Shown here: one piece after another, positions 31,764 through 43,493 of the stretch
Layout: every line of letters starts with the position of its first letter
How positions within the stretch are numbered: position 1 is the first letter of the stretch
DNA from: Gautieria morchelliformis
Taxonomy: Eukaryota > Basidiomycota > Agaricomycetes > Gomphales > Gomphaceae
DNA length: 64,000 bases
Direction: 5' to 3'
NCBI GenBank assembly: GCA_015179125.1
Contig: WHVA01000032.1
Coordinates: 62,001 to 126,000, forward strand
Notes under the pieces: generated by a model
The model's database searches: none
What the model saw: the letters and a program-made list of their open reading frames with translations, nothing else
Told to the model about the DNA's origin: nothing
Program-made: the position numbers and the translations under genes

Positions 31764-33374
31764 AGTGCTCGGTCTTCCTGCAGTGTTTTGAGAGCTGACG
31801 GCGAATCTCGGTCATGCGCAGCAACAATAAATATTTTTAGTACTCCTTTTCCTTGCTGCTAAAAAAAATGTAAAACCATTTTTCCCATCCCAATTCCACA
31901 CTAAAAAAAGCTACTATATACAAGTTATACACCAAAGGCAGATCTGCCCACTACTACCGGTCCAAGTGCCCTCCTTAATAATAATCTCCACAGCTAGCTT
32001 AGAGCAGTAGCAACAGCTAAGAGACCGAACAGCGCAGATCAGGTTGCCTGAGCCAGATGAAGCCACAGAGCAAACTCGGAAGACCAGGCAGCAGCATCAG
32101 AGCAAGACCAGCATCAGAGCGAGACCAGAGTTAGATCAGCAGACCAGAGCCAGAATGCAGCAGGGACCAGCTTGAAAGCCGCAGGCATCGTGCAGAGTGC
32201 AGAGGGGCCCACATTGGGGGATGGATAGGCCATGGATGAAGGGGAAGGACAAGAGAAGATGCGACTTTTGCCTCAGGCTCGGGCATCAAAATGGTTCCAA
32301 ACAATTCTTTGTCAGCTAAGTATGTTTGGATTGTTTGGCAACATTGACTAAGCAGAGCTTGCGGGCACTTTGCAAGCGCGGTTGTGTTTTTATTGAACAG
32401 CGACGGGAGATATACTGCGGACCAAAGGCTTGCCCATAGATTGCCAGCAGAGGCTGCATTTAACGCAAGCAGAAGAACTTGAACTTTATGGAGAGATTAT
32501 TGCGGCCTGAGCGCAATCTAGTCACTACTTGAAGGGCAAGCCGCCGGATCGCGCGAATCATGAACCCCAAGCTCTGGGTGTGTAATTGTACTTAGAATAA
32601 AAAGGGGTTTCGTACAAAGTTGTGAAAATAAAATCATCCATCAGACCAGCGCTGCACCCGTTGGCCGACTTCTCGTGCCCCCAAAGGAGGCCCTCGAAGC
32701 AGCCCACGTCCTCGAGCCTCTAATACGAGGCGTGTTCTCGGTATGACGGGGAAGCGCGAATGTCATCGAATGGATTTGAAAGGTGTGGCATGTGTAAACA
32801 TGCGAGACTCGAGTTAGTTTCTATAGAATAGATCCTAGCTGAGTATGTTCTGGGGGAAAGTTGTTCGCAGGCTTGGGCCTTATATACCCCCGGCACCGGC
32901 TATCATTAGCCGAGACCACGCACGGACCTGTGGCTGACTCGGACACCACAACACTGGCGACAGAGGATATTTTGGTGCCCAAATTTTCTGGTCATGGTCC
33001 ATATCCCCTCTTCACAATTCTCCAGTAGCAGTACTGCCAGGCAATCACGCGCCTGGACTACAATTTTAAATTTTAGGATCCGATTTTGAAATGCCGGATA
33101 TAATACTTAATAATAGTACTGCTTGTATGCATTTAAATCCATGAGTCTTACTGTACCGTGCCATTTGGTAGTTCCAGCTTATTGTTATATGGTTTGAGGC
33201 ATCTTGTTTTGCTAAATGTAGTCCACGAGTTATTTTCAAGAGTACCAACCAGCTTCCTTGAATTTTAGACCCAAGTCTTCTACCTCACTACGACTATAGC
33301 TCCTCACTAGGTCTAATTCCCGCCGTGGCGTCCACAACAAAACTACACGCTCCACAAAACGCCTCTGACCAACC
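31764..33374. other. Non-coding stretch, possible LTR remnant at its end
   Basis: No convincing gene. 31990-32200 is a CAG/GAC-rich low-complexity stretch (repeated AGACCAGAG and AGCAGCATCAGAGC). Around 32890 a TATATA box is followed about 60 bp later by CACCACAACA and CTGGCGACAGAGG, the look of an LTR end followed by a primer-binding-like site. No partner LTR or target duplication was found. Confidence 0.35.
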
Positions 33375-34198
33375 TCACGATTCACCAGCCGCGGCCAGCG
33401 CAGCCGGGTTTGTGCTGAGCGTCATGAAATTGCCTGCAAGGGGTTGACCTAGTCCAAACTCCTGCGCAAATGCCGAAATATTGAAGTTCGTAACATTCGA
33501 CGATATTGTGGTGGGGAAATCGAGTGGCTGGCGGTAGAGGAGCCAAGTGTAACTGCTCCGACGATATGATTAACAACATACAAATTCAACGAAGTACTGA
33601 CCGATGAGGATCGGATGTGTTGGGTGGCGTCGGTTGTCGGTATTCGCTCAGTGCTGGGGTGATGTTTACAAGGGCCGCCCCAACTCCAGGTTCTGAAGGG
33701 GAACTTTGAAGGCGGAAGTTCCCACCCAGAAAGTGTCTAATTTGCGCATTTGTCGGGCTCTGAGGAGTGGGTGCGTCGGGGTCAACTAGAATACCACCAT
33801 ATGGTTACGAGGCTAATACATATTGGCGGGGCAGGTTGAGTAGGCTCACCCATAGCAACGACAAATGTTTCATGGGCCAAATGTCTGCTGTCCGACGGTA
33901 TAGACCACGTAGGTGCATTCAAAGTTTCTAGTTTATGGTTGAGTAGGCTCATCCAATTGATATACTGAAGACGCTAACGGGGCCTGGTGAAATTCTTCCC
34001 TGGAGGCGCAACAGCCTTCTGCTGCCCTGTTCCGGGGATTGTGTATGTGACATCAAGCGGAAGCACAGGGTTGAACGAAGACAAGACGTCTGGAACCAGT
34101 CCTGCCTGAATGAACGCCTGCCTCGCGGAACCAGGCGTGTTCTCGGCGTAGACGAACGCAGTTGGCAGAAGAGGGAGAATAAAAAGGATTCCGCGCAT
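33375..34198 (-). CDS. Secreted PEBP-like (phosphatidylethanolamine-binding) protein
   Basis: Four exons: 34198-33979, 33927-33850, 33785-33602, 33552-33375, with GT-AG introns of 49-64 nt; 219 residues. The N-terminus is a signal peptide (MRGILFILPLLPTAFVYA). The PEBP fold is shown by LVPDVLSSFNPVLPLDVTY, ETFVVAMVDPDAPTPQ (the conserved DPDxP ligand-site loop), QIRHFLGGNF and YTWLLYRQP. The family binds anionic phospholipid head groups or inhibits proteases or kinases; secreted fungal members have no settled role. Divergent to the gene at 34798. Confidence 0.92.
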
Positions 34199-34797
34199 CC
34201 TATACGAAACTACGAGCGGGGCGGAAGGTTGAGTCGAGAGTGAGTGCCACGAGCAGGGTCATTTATACCACTGGGAAATAGCTTCCATTACATGCCCGAG
34301 ATTCCACTAGTAAGTGCCCGACTGTCATAGAACCATGCTGCACCGCGTGCCATCACTTGCAGGTGAGCACCCACCAGTGGCCGTCCATGGATAATCCGTG
34401 TCGTCTGCGAATTAAATTCCTTATCAGACTCAATAGCCATCATAACAGTGGTGGATGTTCGGTCACTCGGTGTGACAAGTGGACCGGCTCAAAGCACTAT
34501 AGCCAAACCACAGCTTTCAATATGCAGGAGGCTGATCAGATGGGAAGATTGTAATCTTAGATTACGCACCCAATCAATCCAAGCATGGGGCCGGACGGTT
34601 CCAACGCAGCAACACGTGAAAAGACTTCTTTCCATCCCTATAAGAAGTGCCCATGCACCGTATTTTTTCCGTATAACTTCCCACACAGCTCCGAAGGCCT
34701 CGAGACAAAGGAAGTTACTGTCAGAGGACTAGAATTAATGTACCACTAATGATCTCATCTAATCCACGTGCGTAACACAGAGTCACGGTCAGGCGCC
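34199..34797. promoter_or_regulatory. Divergent intergenic region (PEBP / membrane protein)
   Basis: About 600 bp between two divergent start codons. A CT- and A-rich stretch lies before each gene. A TATAAG-like site at about 34638 faces the plus-strand gene and TATAAATG (minus strand, about 34263) faces the PEBP gene. No ORF of note. Confidence 0.4.
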
Positions 34798-36437
34798 ATG
34801 TCGTCTCAGAACCAGCTCCAGGAGGCCTCGTTTCCAACCCTCAGCGTCCTTCGTCGTCTATCGCGCCCGATTGGAAAGGCCTCTAGCAGCTCCAGCACCA
34901 CATCCAATGAGAATACTTGCCGGGAAGTTGTGGCGATGGTCCCAAGCTCAACAACCTCGTCCAAGTTCACGCCTCTCAAAAGACTAAAGTCTCAGCTTGA
35001 GAAGAGACGTAGAATATCAAAGGACAACGTGAAGGGGGTTGAACGGACTCCTCCACCAACAGCTAAGATCAGTGGACACACCCCCGCATTAGAGTCGATT
35101 CCACAGCCAAGTGACACCACTACTGAGGCTAGGCCTTCACAGAATACCCCGTCTATTGGTTTTGGTGAGGCTGTAGGAGATAATGAGTCCAGTCTGAATG
35201 AATCTGGGCAACACGAGACAAGTGACCCTAGGGTCGATGGTACCTCTCAAGCGATATCGACGACAACCCTCGCTCGTCGCATTCAGGCACTCCTTTCGCC
35301 ATCTCCCTCCCCCCATGCACTAACTCATTCGGGAGCTATTCTCCCCCCCAATACTTCGGACCAGTGTGAGACAACGCCCTCGATCAACGCCGATTCAACA
35401 TTGTTCTCTCTCCTCTCATCCGTTTCCACGATGAATGGGTCCATCTCCAGAGGGAGAGAAAGCGTTTGGGCTGCTTTGGAGCGTCTCAGGTACTCACCGC
35501 ATCCGCATCCCAACGCAGAGCGTCGAGAAAATGGCGAAGATGACACCGCCATATCTCATGACGATCACGAGGCTCAGAATGATAACGCCGAGATGTCTAG
35601 TATAATGATTTGCTGTCCTCTTCAACCTACAGAAGACACGGAGGTCGAAGTAGCCCGGTCTGAGGTCGTCTCCGTTGACTTTGAAGAGATACCTGATGGG
35701 CCCGCGCCCGCCGAGCAGGCGGAAGAACAGGGAGTGGGTATGGTCCACTGGCCATTTGGAAAGAAGAATGGGAAGGGGAAGGAGAAGGAAGCAGCAACGG
35801 TCACGATGGCCAAGAAGGCCCTACCGCCGTCGCCTCCAAAAAAAAAAAAGGAAGTGCGGGTCTGGTACCCTAGTCGGACCAAGGTCTCCCTCCAAGCATT
35901 CTGGTGGGGTTACCGCATGTAAACAGGACTCTTTGCATGTGCTGCTGTACATGATCTGTCTGATGTGTATCACAGATATCTCCCCCCTCCAGTAATGCGG
36001 GTGCTGAGCGACAAATCACTCGAGGCTGCGAAACGAGCTGCGATGATGACGGCTGCATTGACGTGGCTCGTGTCGCATCTGCCAACTACCATGTTACCTC
36101 CTCAGATGAGAGCTATCGTGGAGATACTCAAGCATATAGGTATGATACCGAACCACCCGAGGAAGCAAGACTGATTCCTTGTTCGTAATAGTTCCGATAA
36201 TGGGCTACGTAGGCGGATTCATCGCGTGGTCGTGGAGCACAATCCAAGGCTTTGATAAGGGTACCGTTCTCTTTTTTGGAAGTGCCAAGTCGCTTGCCTG
36301 AAGCAAAGTTTCCATTGTCAGGCCAAGGGGTCACGCTTTCCGCGACATGGCTCCTCCCTATCGCCCTTGTCCCTGGTACATGGTCATATGTGGAACCACC
36401 TATTTTTCCGCTGGGAGGAGAACCTTCTGGGACATGA
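34798..36437 (+). CDS. Ser/Thr-rich protein with C-terminal membrane segments, unknown function
   Basis: Four exons: 34798-35918, 35976-36139, 36192-36260, 36322-36437; lengths sum to 490 codons with consistent phases. The first ~300 residues are low-complexity and probably disordered, with basic patches (TPLKRLKSQLEKRRR). Then come an acidic region, a Lys-rich linker (KKNGKGKEKE) and, in the spliced C-terminus, three hydrophobic stretches (around MMTAALTWLVSHL, GYVGGFIAWSW and TLSATWLLPIALVPGTW) that look like transmembrane helices. Upstream GTG or ATG in the same frame before 34798 is possible, but this ATG has a good context (gccATGt). I do not recognise the family. It would be a tail-embedded membrane protein with a large cytosolic or nuclear-envelope-facing domain, by inference. 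Confidence 0.75.
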
Positions 36438-36665
36438 ACACGGCTCACTTTATATAACCCTTTTGCATTATTGCCAAGTACACCTCCAACAATCTAAGTT
36501 TCTGGATGTTTCTCTTCATCAGGATTCTGTACTTAGCAATCTGTACACCTGTTACACATTATCTGCACGGCTGCCACCAATGTACTCTTTATTTAGCTAG
36601 TAGCACATTCAAGTTGAGGTGACCAATCACAAAATTTCCACACCGCTCTCACAACTCGACGATAT

Positions 36666-38370
36666 ATGTCCCGGACACAGACCACGACGCCCCACCTGGG
36701 GACCATCTTCCTCCGTCCACGACCTTCTTCGTTTAACTCTGGTGTACTGGTTCTCGTCCCACTCCTCCCAGACGAACCCTCGGAGCCAACACCGAGGGTC
36801 ATCGCAGGCGCAAACTCGCTCACAGAGCAGCCCACGCTTTCCAGCGAAGGGCCATCCTTTATCGCAGGATTGCCGTACAAAAGAGTGTGCACCAAGGAGA
36901 ACCGCGCACCCCTTCGTGCGTCCCCTGCAGACTTTGGACTGCCACGCAGGCTCGCCGTACAGTCAGAACCGTCACGTCCCACATCGTCAGAACTGCCACG
37001 TCCGAGGCCGACGGCAGAATCGCCATGCACGCCGACGGTCGAGTTAACGTCCAAACCCATGCTTCCAACACACACACTTCCCGCCGAAACGTGGTTCAGA
37101 GTGCTCGCGTTTGCATTTGCGGTGCCGCCAGGAAGCATTAGCATCGAAGAGCGGAAGGCGAGGGCGGGGCTTTTGAGAGTGTCGAAGACGTTCAAGGTGC
37201 TTGGTTTTTGCGTTCTTCCTTGTTGTATTATCCTTGGTCTTACTCAACATAACTTTGCAGAACCTTGCCTCACCGCTATTCTACGCATACCCCCACTTTA
37301 GCACACCGTCGACCCTCGCAGAATTCACAGACATCCTCCAAGCCTCTGACCGTGCCTGGGATTCTCTCCGTCGCATCCCATATTCCACGCCTGGCCGATG
37401 GGTGCAGGCTCTTGACCTCAGTCGCGTATCATGTACGACGGCCGCGGAGCGACTCGCAGTAGACACGATGCTGACGCAGCTGTTCCCACTGACACCGTTC
37501 CTCTCGCGCTTAGTGTTGAATAGTACGGTGCGCATGAGCAGGCGCGCCATGGCAGCATTGACTGCACGGGAGGGGGCTGGCTTATTGCAGGTGCTGAAGG
37601 GAATCAAGTGGGTCGGGGCAGGTATGACGATGTGGAGCGCCTCGGGGGAAGATCCGCTGTTGGCACTTGTGAGGGTGAGCGTCGGTCTGGAAGAACTGGA
37701 AGTGTTTGGGCCAGGGTTGCTGGATGATGACGATGACGATGGGGCCATGACGCCGCAGCTGACCACCCCGCCACCGACGCCTCTCCCGCCCCTATGCCTC
37801 CCAAAGTTGCATTCCCTCATGATCCTGTCGCTCCCGAAATCACCCCTGCTCGCGAGCCTCGTCCGATCGCCTCTGCCCTCGCTCCGCCACCTCATGGTGA
37901 CGCCCTACGACGGCGTTCCCTCCGCACACACCTCCGCCCTCATCGCGGCGCACGGCGCGGCGCTCCACACTCTCGCCTTCCACACGCCGAAGACGTGGCC
38001 CCCCATTCGCGCGGCCACGCCGCCGACGCTCCTGCACACCTCCCCCCACCTCCGCGCCCTCTCCCTCACCTTCCCGCTGCCCCCACTTGTTGCCCCGCCC
38101 CCTGCGCCCGCGAAGGGCCATCCGCTCCGCGTCCTCTCGCTCCCCCGGCCTGACCCGACGTACCTCTACAAGCTGGAGGCATGGCTGTACTTGGGGCTGC
38201 TGCAGTGTCTGGAGGAAGTGCACATGCGGGATGTGCGGTGGATCAGGGCCGGGTTGTCGAGTCGCGCCGCTGAGGCGGGAGTGCAGGGGGACATGCAGGA
38301 ATGGAAAAGACGCCTGGGGAGGTGGAGGGTGAGAGTGGTGGACGTCAGTGGGAAGGAGGATGCCCTATAG
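36666..38370 (+). CDS. F-box-like protein with Leu-rich C-terminal region
   Basis: Two exons, 36666-37196 and 37261-38370, joined by a 64-nt GT-AG intron; 546 residues. A disordered Pro/Ser/Thr-rich N-part (about 1-130) precedes an F-box-like motif (LPAETWFRVLAFAFAVPP, then LLRVSKTFKNLASPLFYAYPHFS across the intron). The rest is Leu-rich with irregular LRR-like segments (LPSLRHLMV, LRALSLTFPLP). F-box proteins recruit substrates to SCF ubiquitin ligases, and basidiomycetes carry many such divergent members. The second exon from 37.7 to 38.2 kb is unusually GC- and Pro-rich. Convergent with the kinase gene downstream. Confidence 0.75.
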
Positions 38371-38795
38371 GGCATGAGTTTGGATTTATGTTGGATCTTT
38401 TGGAACATGTACTTGGCTTTTTTCGCTTTCGGCACTCGCGCACTCACACCAGTACTCACACCCCCGACTCACTGTATACATATCCATTGCATCTTGTTCT
38501 CCATTAGTAGCAGCTTATATCACTTACCATTGAAAACACACAGTTTTCAGAAGCAACTGATGTACAATGGTTATTCCATCACTTTATACCTGGATCACCA
38601 AAGCGAATTCGTTGGCCCCCCCACTTGAAAGGATATTCCTAGGCTATTAATCTAGTGCAATAAAGATAGGAGGTTAGTCTCGTCGGTTTGAGCACTATAC
38701 GAGTAGTACTATAGAGAGGTCGATATGGTTGCGGGTCAAAACCAGCAGAAGAGCCGCTTGAGAAGTAAACAATGTCGCACGGCGTCTTGTTTGGT
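38371..38795. other. Convergent 3' intergenic region
   Basis: Separates the stop codons of the F-box gene and the kinase gene. Contains AT-rich 3'-UTR-like sequence with AATAAAG at about 38659. No tRNA or other gene recognised. Confidence 0.5.
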
Positions 38796-41115
38796 CTATG
38801 CGAGGAAGGCGTTCTCATCCAGCTCGATTCCCAAGTTCTCCTTGGAAAACCGCCGCATCTCCTGCTCTAGCTCATCCTCAAAAGATACGCCCGACCCACC
38901 CCTTGCCCATCGTCGTACCTATGAGATGCAATACGCTCGAATTCAACCCCACACGCTATTAACATAGTAACGCACCTTGCTAAGCCAAAAGGCCACGTCA
39001 AGCGCAAATATGACTATGACATACGTGGCGTGGTGCCAGTATTCGCGTAGACGCTGCGAGAGCGAGAGATTGGCGGCTGTTGCGAGAGATCGAGATGCCC
39101 AATGCCCGATGACCTTGACGCGGTTCACAGGGGAGCCCAGTGCTTGGTTGTTACCTCAAGATGCAGGTGAGCTGGTGCATCTGAGATAGAAAAAAGAAAA
39201 AAAAACGATTTCTTCATACCTTGTACCATCCGCATGTTCCGCCCTAAAAACACCAATGCCTTCGGGAAACGCTCTGTGTCCGTTAAAAACTGCCTCAACT
39301 TCTCCTTCATAATTAGACTCTTCTCATATGGATCTAGTTCCTTCTTTCCTGCTATATATATATATAGTCAGGGCAGGTCACGAAGGACGAGGGATCAACA
39401 GATGTCATACCTCCGTTATTTCTACGCTCTGTGGACCTCCATGGCTTGAGTAACACACCACTGGCCAATAAATCGAGGCTCTCCTTCCCGATACCCCATC
39501 CATGCGCAACCTCCCTGACCTCTTTCATATCCCCGCCTAGTAGACCCTTCCAAAGGCGTGCGTAATCCCTCCTAAGGTCGTCAGGCATGGTCACATACAA
39601 CCCGTGGTCAATCAGCACAAGCTGCGGTTCATTGCTGGGGACACGTCGCCGGATGATGATATTGCCAGGATGGGGATCGCAGTGGACGAATCCCCACTGA
39701 AAAATCTGCACACTGAAGAGCGAAACAAGCGTCTCCATTATCGAGCGTGCACCCCCACGAAGGGGTTTGGAGGAGTAGGATGGAGATGCAGAGCCATCCC
39801 AGTTCGGGATGGCAGCAGGATCAGGATCAGGGCCGTGGGCAGATGAGGAGGTCGACGCGCCATCAAGAAGACGTCGGATCGCGCGGCGGTCACTGAGCTT
39901 GACACCATCAATATATTCGGCCGTCATGACCTTTCCGGTAGTAAACTCATCATAGACCTAAGGGTACAGATGGTCACTTGAAAAACAAATGCGGTCGAGA
40001 GTCATCTTACCTTGGGGACATAAACTTTGCCTGCCAGCTGAGGCTCCGAAGCGATGAGCGCGGCAGTCCGTTGCGCGTTACGTGCCTCGTTCAGAAAATC
40101 GAGTTCGAGACGCAGGTGGGATGATATAAAATCTGAAACCATGTATCAATTATCAATTCAGATTGTAAAGATGCGGTCTAAACTCGCCGACGAGAAAATA
40201 GACTGGTAAGTCAAAGAACCAGCTAGGGTGCGTTTCACGATATTGATTTCGTGACGTGGCGAAAAGAAAATATGGCACCTACTTCTCATACATCCACATT
40301 ATTGCCCTGTAGGCGGCCAAATCCCATTCTACCTGCATACTCACGTCCGGTTTCTGAACCTTGACAGCTACCCACCTGCCGGGATCGTTGGCGCCAGCCG
40401 GCCCCTTGAGCTTTGCACGATGGACCTGAGCCACACTTGCGCTGGCGACAGCGCGCTCCTCGAACTCTTCAAAGATGCCGTCTTCGCCCGTTGGCGGCTT
40501 CCCAAGTTCAGCAATGAAAACACGTTCGATGTCAGCGTAAGGGACCTGCGGGGCGTCGTCGAAGAGTTTACTAAAACGAGATTGAAAGGGAGCTGGGAGG
40601 ACGGCAGTGTTTGCTGCGAGTGCCTGTCCTGCACAATATATCTGTAAACGGCGTACATTAGGGTGGAATGGCTCTCACCGATTTTTATGTACAATCCACC
40701 ATTCTCGACGAGGAGATTATATAACCTCTCGGCAACGCGTTCGTGAAGAGCGGTGATGTTGTCCATGTGGCCAGGCTTGAAGTTCATCTTGTAATCTACG
40801 GCTACGAGCGCGCCCTGGATGAGCATCGTTCAGCATAGATCGACACCCGAGATGATGGCGAACCGTGTATAACGTTCGGAGATTCCTGCCTATGGAAGAG
40901 GCATTGAACTGGCGATCGAACACGTATATAGTTGCGCCCGCGAATGCGACAAATCCGATGCCTCTGGACCAGGCATATTTGCCCTTTCCAATGGGCCCGG
41001 GCGAGCTGGAGATGAACCGCTGCGGCGAGATATGCTTGCGACCAAGATACAGACTCGGAACATTGGACTTCCGTGAAAGTATACGCTGAGAGTGCTCTAA
41101 ACAGCGAGCAAGCAT
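38796..41115 (-). CDS. ABC1/ADCK atypical kinase, mitochondrial (Mcp2-like)
   Basis: Multi-exon gene; ATG at 41115 (MLARCLEHSQ), stop at 38796-38798. Exon 1 (41115-40864) gives a basic, presumably mitochondrial presequence and one hydrophobic segment (GIGFVAFAGATIYVF). Then come the UbiB/ABC1 signatures: LVENGGLYIKIGQA across an intron (KxGQ motif), ERAVASASVAQVHRAKLK (Ala-rich loop replacing the P-loop), RWVAVKVQKPDV (ATP-site Lys), the segment ELDFLNEARNAQR, GFVHCDPHPGNI (catalytic loop) and LVLIDHGLYV (metal-binding Asp). The family tunes mitochondrial lipid/CoQ homeostasis; yeast Mcp2 is the closest type I can name. One intron (about 40131-40188) appears to use a GC donor (GCGAGT). Confidence 0.92.
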
Positions 41116-41289
41116 TAAAGGTAATGGGAGGCCCGCCTTGGACGGTGGACCGTGGAACGGAGCTGCTTGCAGCTCAGCAGGAAATTCCAACGTCGATTAT
41201 GTAATACAATATTCGGCATGCGACGCGTGTGCGTTGGCGGTGTTGTGCGTTGTTGTTTATTATTGTTGGTGGTGGTGGTTTGGCGGGCG

Positions 41290-41491
41290 GGGTAAATAAG
41301 GTTTGCGTGGGAAGGCGTCGTGCGGGGCAATAAGGTTTGCGTGGGAAGGCGTCGTGCGGGGTAATAAGGTTTGCGTGGGAAGGCGTCGTGCGGGGTAATA
41401 AGGTTTACGTGGGAAGGCGTTTGCGTGCGGGGTAATAAGGTTTGCGTGGGAAGGCGTTGCGTGCGGGGTAATAAGGTTTGCGTGGGAAGGC
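41290..41491 (+). repeat. Minisatellite, six units of 34-37 bp
   Basis: The core AATAAGGTTTGCGTGGGAAG begins at 41295, 41329, 41363, 41397, 41434 and 41470, giving periods of 34, 34, 34, 37 and 36 bp. The longer units gain a TTGCG-type insertion. It is strongly G-biased on the plus strand. It lies about 175 bp upstream of the kinase start codon and could influence its promoter. Confidence 0.95.
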
Positions 41492-42929
41492 CGCCTTGTG
41501 CCTGACCCGTGCCGGCGCATCGACTATCACAAACTCTGTTCGCTTATGCTGGCTACACTGCAAACCCTGGCACAGAAGCGTCCGCACCATCGCACTCGGC
41601 TACCGGTGCTCAGCTTACTGGACGCCTCTGACTCTGAGACTAGCAGGCCCGTCCAAAGCACTCGCGAACGCATCCCTTTTTCAAAGCGAGCGCGGCTAAG
41701 CAAACATCTCGGTGGGTGTGCCATGGTATTGCCACAGAAGCCCTCCATGAAATTGAGCTCAGGCGCAGAGATGGACGCCACGCTCTGTGCATGGAATTCC
41801 ACCAGCGACGTCCTGCTCTTCGCATTAAGGGCGTCCTCCGCTGCGGGCTCACGCGCATCCCTAAAGACCCCGGATGGGGCAGCAGCCTGTCACTCGGGAG
41901 TTTGCAGCGGGGCCTCTCTCTTAGCGTCCCTTGCACGTTTCCTGGCGTCAAACCAGCGGTCTCTCTATACTCGACGCTGGTGATTGGCATCATGCACACT
42001 CCTGTCTGTACTTTTGTCCGCTCTCTTTCTATGCGTAGCATGATTAACGAAGCACAGAGAATAGACGGCACGCATGATCTGCAGCATGCTAGCTACCTTC
42101 ATACTGGCCCTAATGGAGACCATTGGGGCCTCTTCGCTCTGCTCTACGAATCTGATATGCTTAGACAACCGCGCCCTTGTGAGTACCACCGTACGGGAAG
42201 ATACTGGCACTTCGCTAAAGATGGGGCACGTGGGCTCTCCGTCTGCCTTGTGTGCAAAGAGTAGCCAGTGTAATCCGCGTCTTCTCCAGCATCGTACGCA
42301 CGGGCACTTGCGAAGGAGCAAGAGCAAGTCCATTACCACTGCCAGTTGAGCATTACAACCTTTTGGACAGCAAACTCGCGTCTGCCCTGTGCCTTAAGAC
42401 CGGGTGTCAGAGAGCTGTGCATGCAGTCTGCGCCATAGTTCTGGCTTTTACAAAGTAACTCAACATCGACGCTCCTCTTTTGACAGGTGCAGGGAAGTTC
42501 ATCGCTCGTCTCGTTTATTCTGGCTCTTTGTCTTGTTTCCAATAAATCTGGCAGATTGGCCCAGTTAAGGACTGGTAACCAGAAAAAAACAGTAATCGGG
42601 TATCCCCGCCAACGAGCGTCGAAGCAAACTTCTGACTTATTATTGTATGTTATCAGTCTCCAGCACACACGGCGTCCAGAATGCTGACCGAGTCCGTTCT
42701 CCGACCGATCGTATCATGACTGGATCTTGCATCTTGCACGCAATAGATCGCGTGGGGAGGGAAAGCGCCCTGGCAACCTGCTTTGCTGTCGGTGAGGTCG
42801 TGGAGGGGAAGTTAAACGATACCGACAGTCCGACACATGCTTTGTAGGTAAGATCTAATAACATCTTGTATGCGATTAGTTCGGTGCTCTTGAGCACATG
42901 ATGCGTTCACGGCAGTAAATGATGATATA
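41492..42929. other. Region without a recognised gene
   Basis: Several frames of 110-180 codons are open on both strands (for example plus 41716-42264), but none shows a domain or conserved-looking composition, and overlapping frames are equally open. I cannot support a gene here. A decayed gene is possible. Confidence 0.5.
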
Positions 42930-43303
42930 TTATTGAGTAGGACGACGACCTCAACGATTGGCCAGGAAAGACTGAGCCAGGCCCAGAAAGGACATCAATG
43001 ATATCTCCATACGAAACCACTAACGAAAAGCTGTTGGCATCAGTGCATCAATAAGTAAGCCGCGCGTCTCCATCGAGTCTGGTCACGGCAGAACAGCTAA
43101 GTGACACTAACACGAATTTATATATTATCGAGTACTAAGGACGATAATCTCAATGATTTAGCCAGGAATGACTGAGCCATGCCCACAGGACATCGATGAC
43201 AGCTTTTCGTTAGTGGTTTCGTATGGAGACTCTCCGTACGAAACCACTACCGAAGAGCTGTTGGCATCATGCAGTACATCAGTAAGTAAGCCGCGCGTCC
43301 CCA
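42930..43303. repeat. Diverged direct repeat, two copies
   Basis: Copy 1 (about 42936-43081) and copy 2 (about 43136-43303) share GAC...CTCAA(C/T)GATT, GACTGAGCCA, GGACATC, AGCTGTTGGCATCA and GTAAGCCGCGCGTC. Copy 2 has a complete hairpin where copy 1 has only one arm, so the hairpin arm was either copied in one or lost in the other. Confidence 0.7.
43202..43258. repeat. Hairpin inside the second direct repeat
   Basis: Arms read TCGTTAGTGGTTTCGTATGG and, inverted, CCGTACGAAACCACTACCGA, with a short centre (AGACTCT). Nearly perfect pairing over about 25 bp. A single arm occurs at 43003-43030 in copy 1. Confidence 0.75.
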
Positions 43304-43308
43304 TCGCC

Positions 43309-43367
43309 TGGCCAGCAATCTCCTGCTCTGGTATCTAGGAGATACCAGAATAGGAGATTGCTGGCCA
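43309..43367. repeat. 28-bp-arm perfect-like hairpin upstream of the GST gene
   Basis: Left arm 43309-43336 and right arm 43340-43367 are complementary except for two adjacent positions, with a 3-nt centre. It lies about 125 bp before the GST ATG. It could be a foldback insertion. Confidence 0.85.
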
Positions 43368-43493
43368 ATGGAACCTTATTCGTTAGTAACCTTGTCAACG
43401 CCCATTGAAGGGCTGTGCTCGTCACTCCTATGTGCAAATTTGTGACGGATGGGACCAACATCGAATAGTCCTGAGGGGCTTGACACAACAACG

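Noticed and set aside
37281-37895. Minus-strand ORFs under the F-box gene (also 36593-37195)
   Set aside because: They are shadows of a GC-rich, Pro-rich coding region on the plus strand, with no domain of their own.
38640-38750. Possible tRNA gene
   Set aside because: A GGTTGCGGGTCAAAACC stretch recalls a T-arm, but no cloverleaf, acceptor stem or anticodon arm could be formed.
41290-41491. CRISPR-like array
   Set aside because: The units are contiguous 34-37-bp repeats without unique spacers, in a eukaryotic genome. It is a minisatellite.
41716-42264. 182-codon plus-strand ORF
   Set aside because: No domain, no recognisable homologue by eye, and overlapping frames on both strands are equally open. 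Not supported as a gene.
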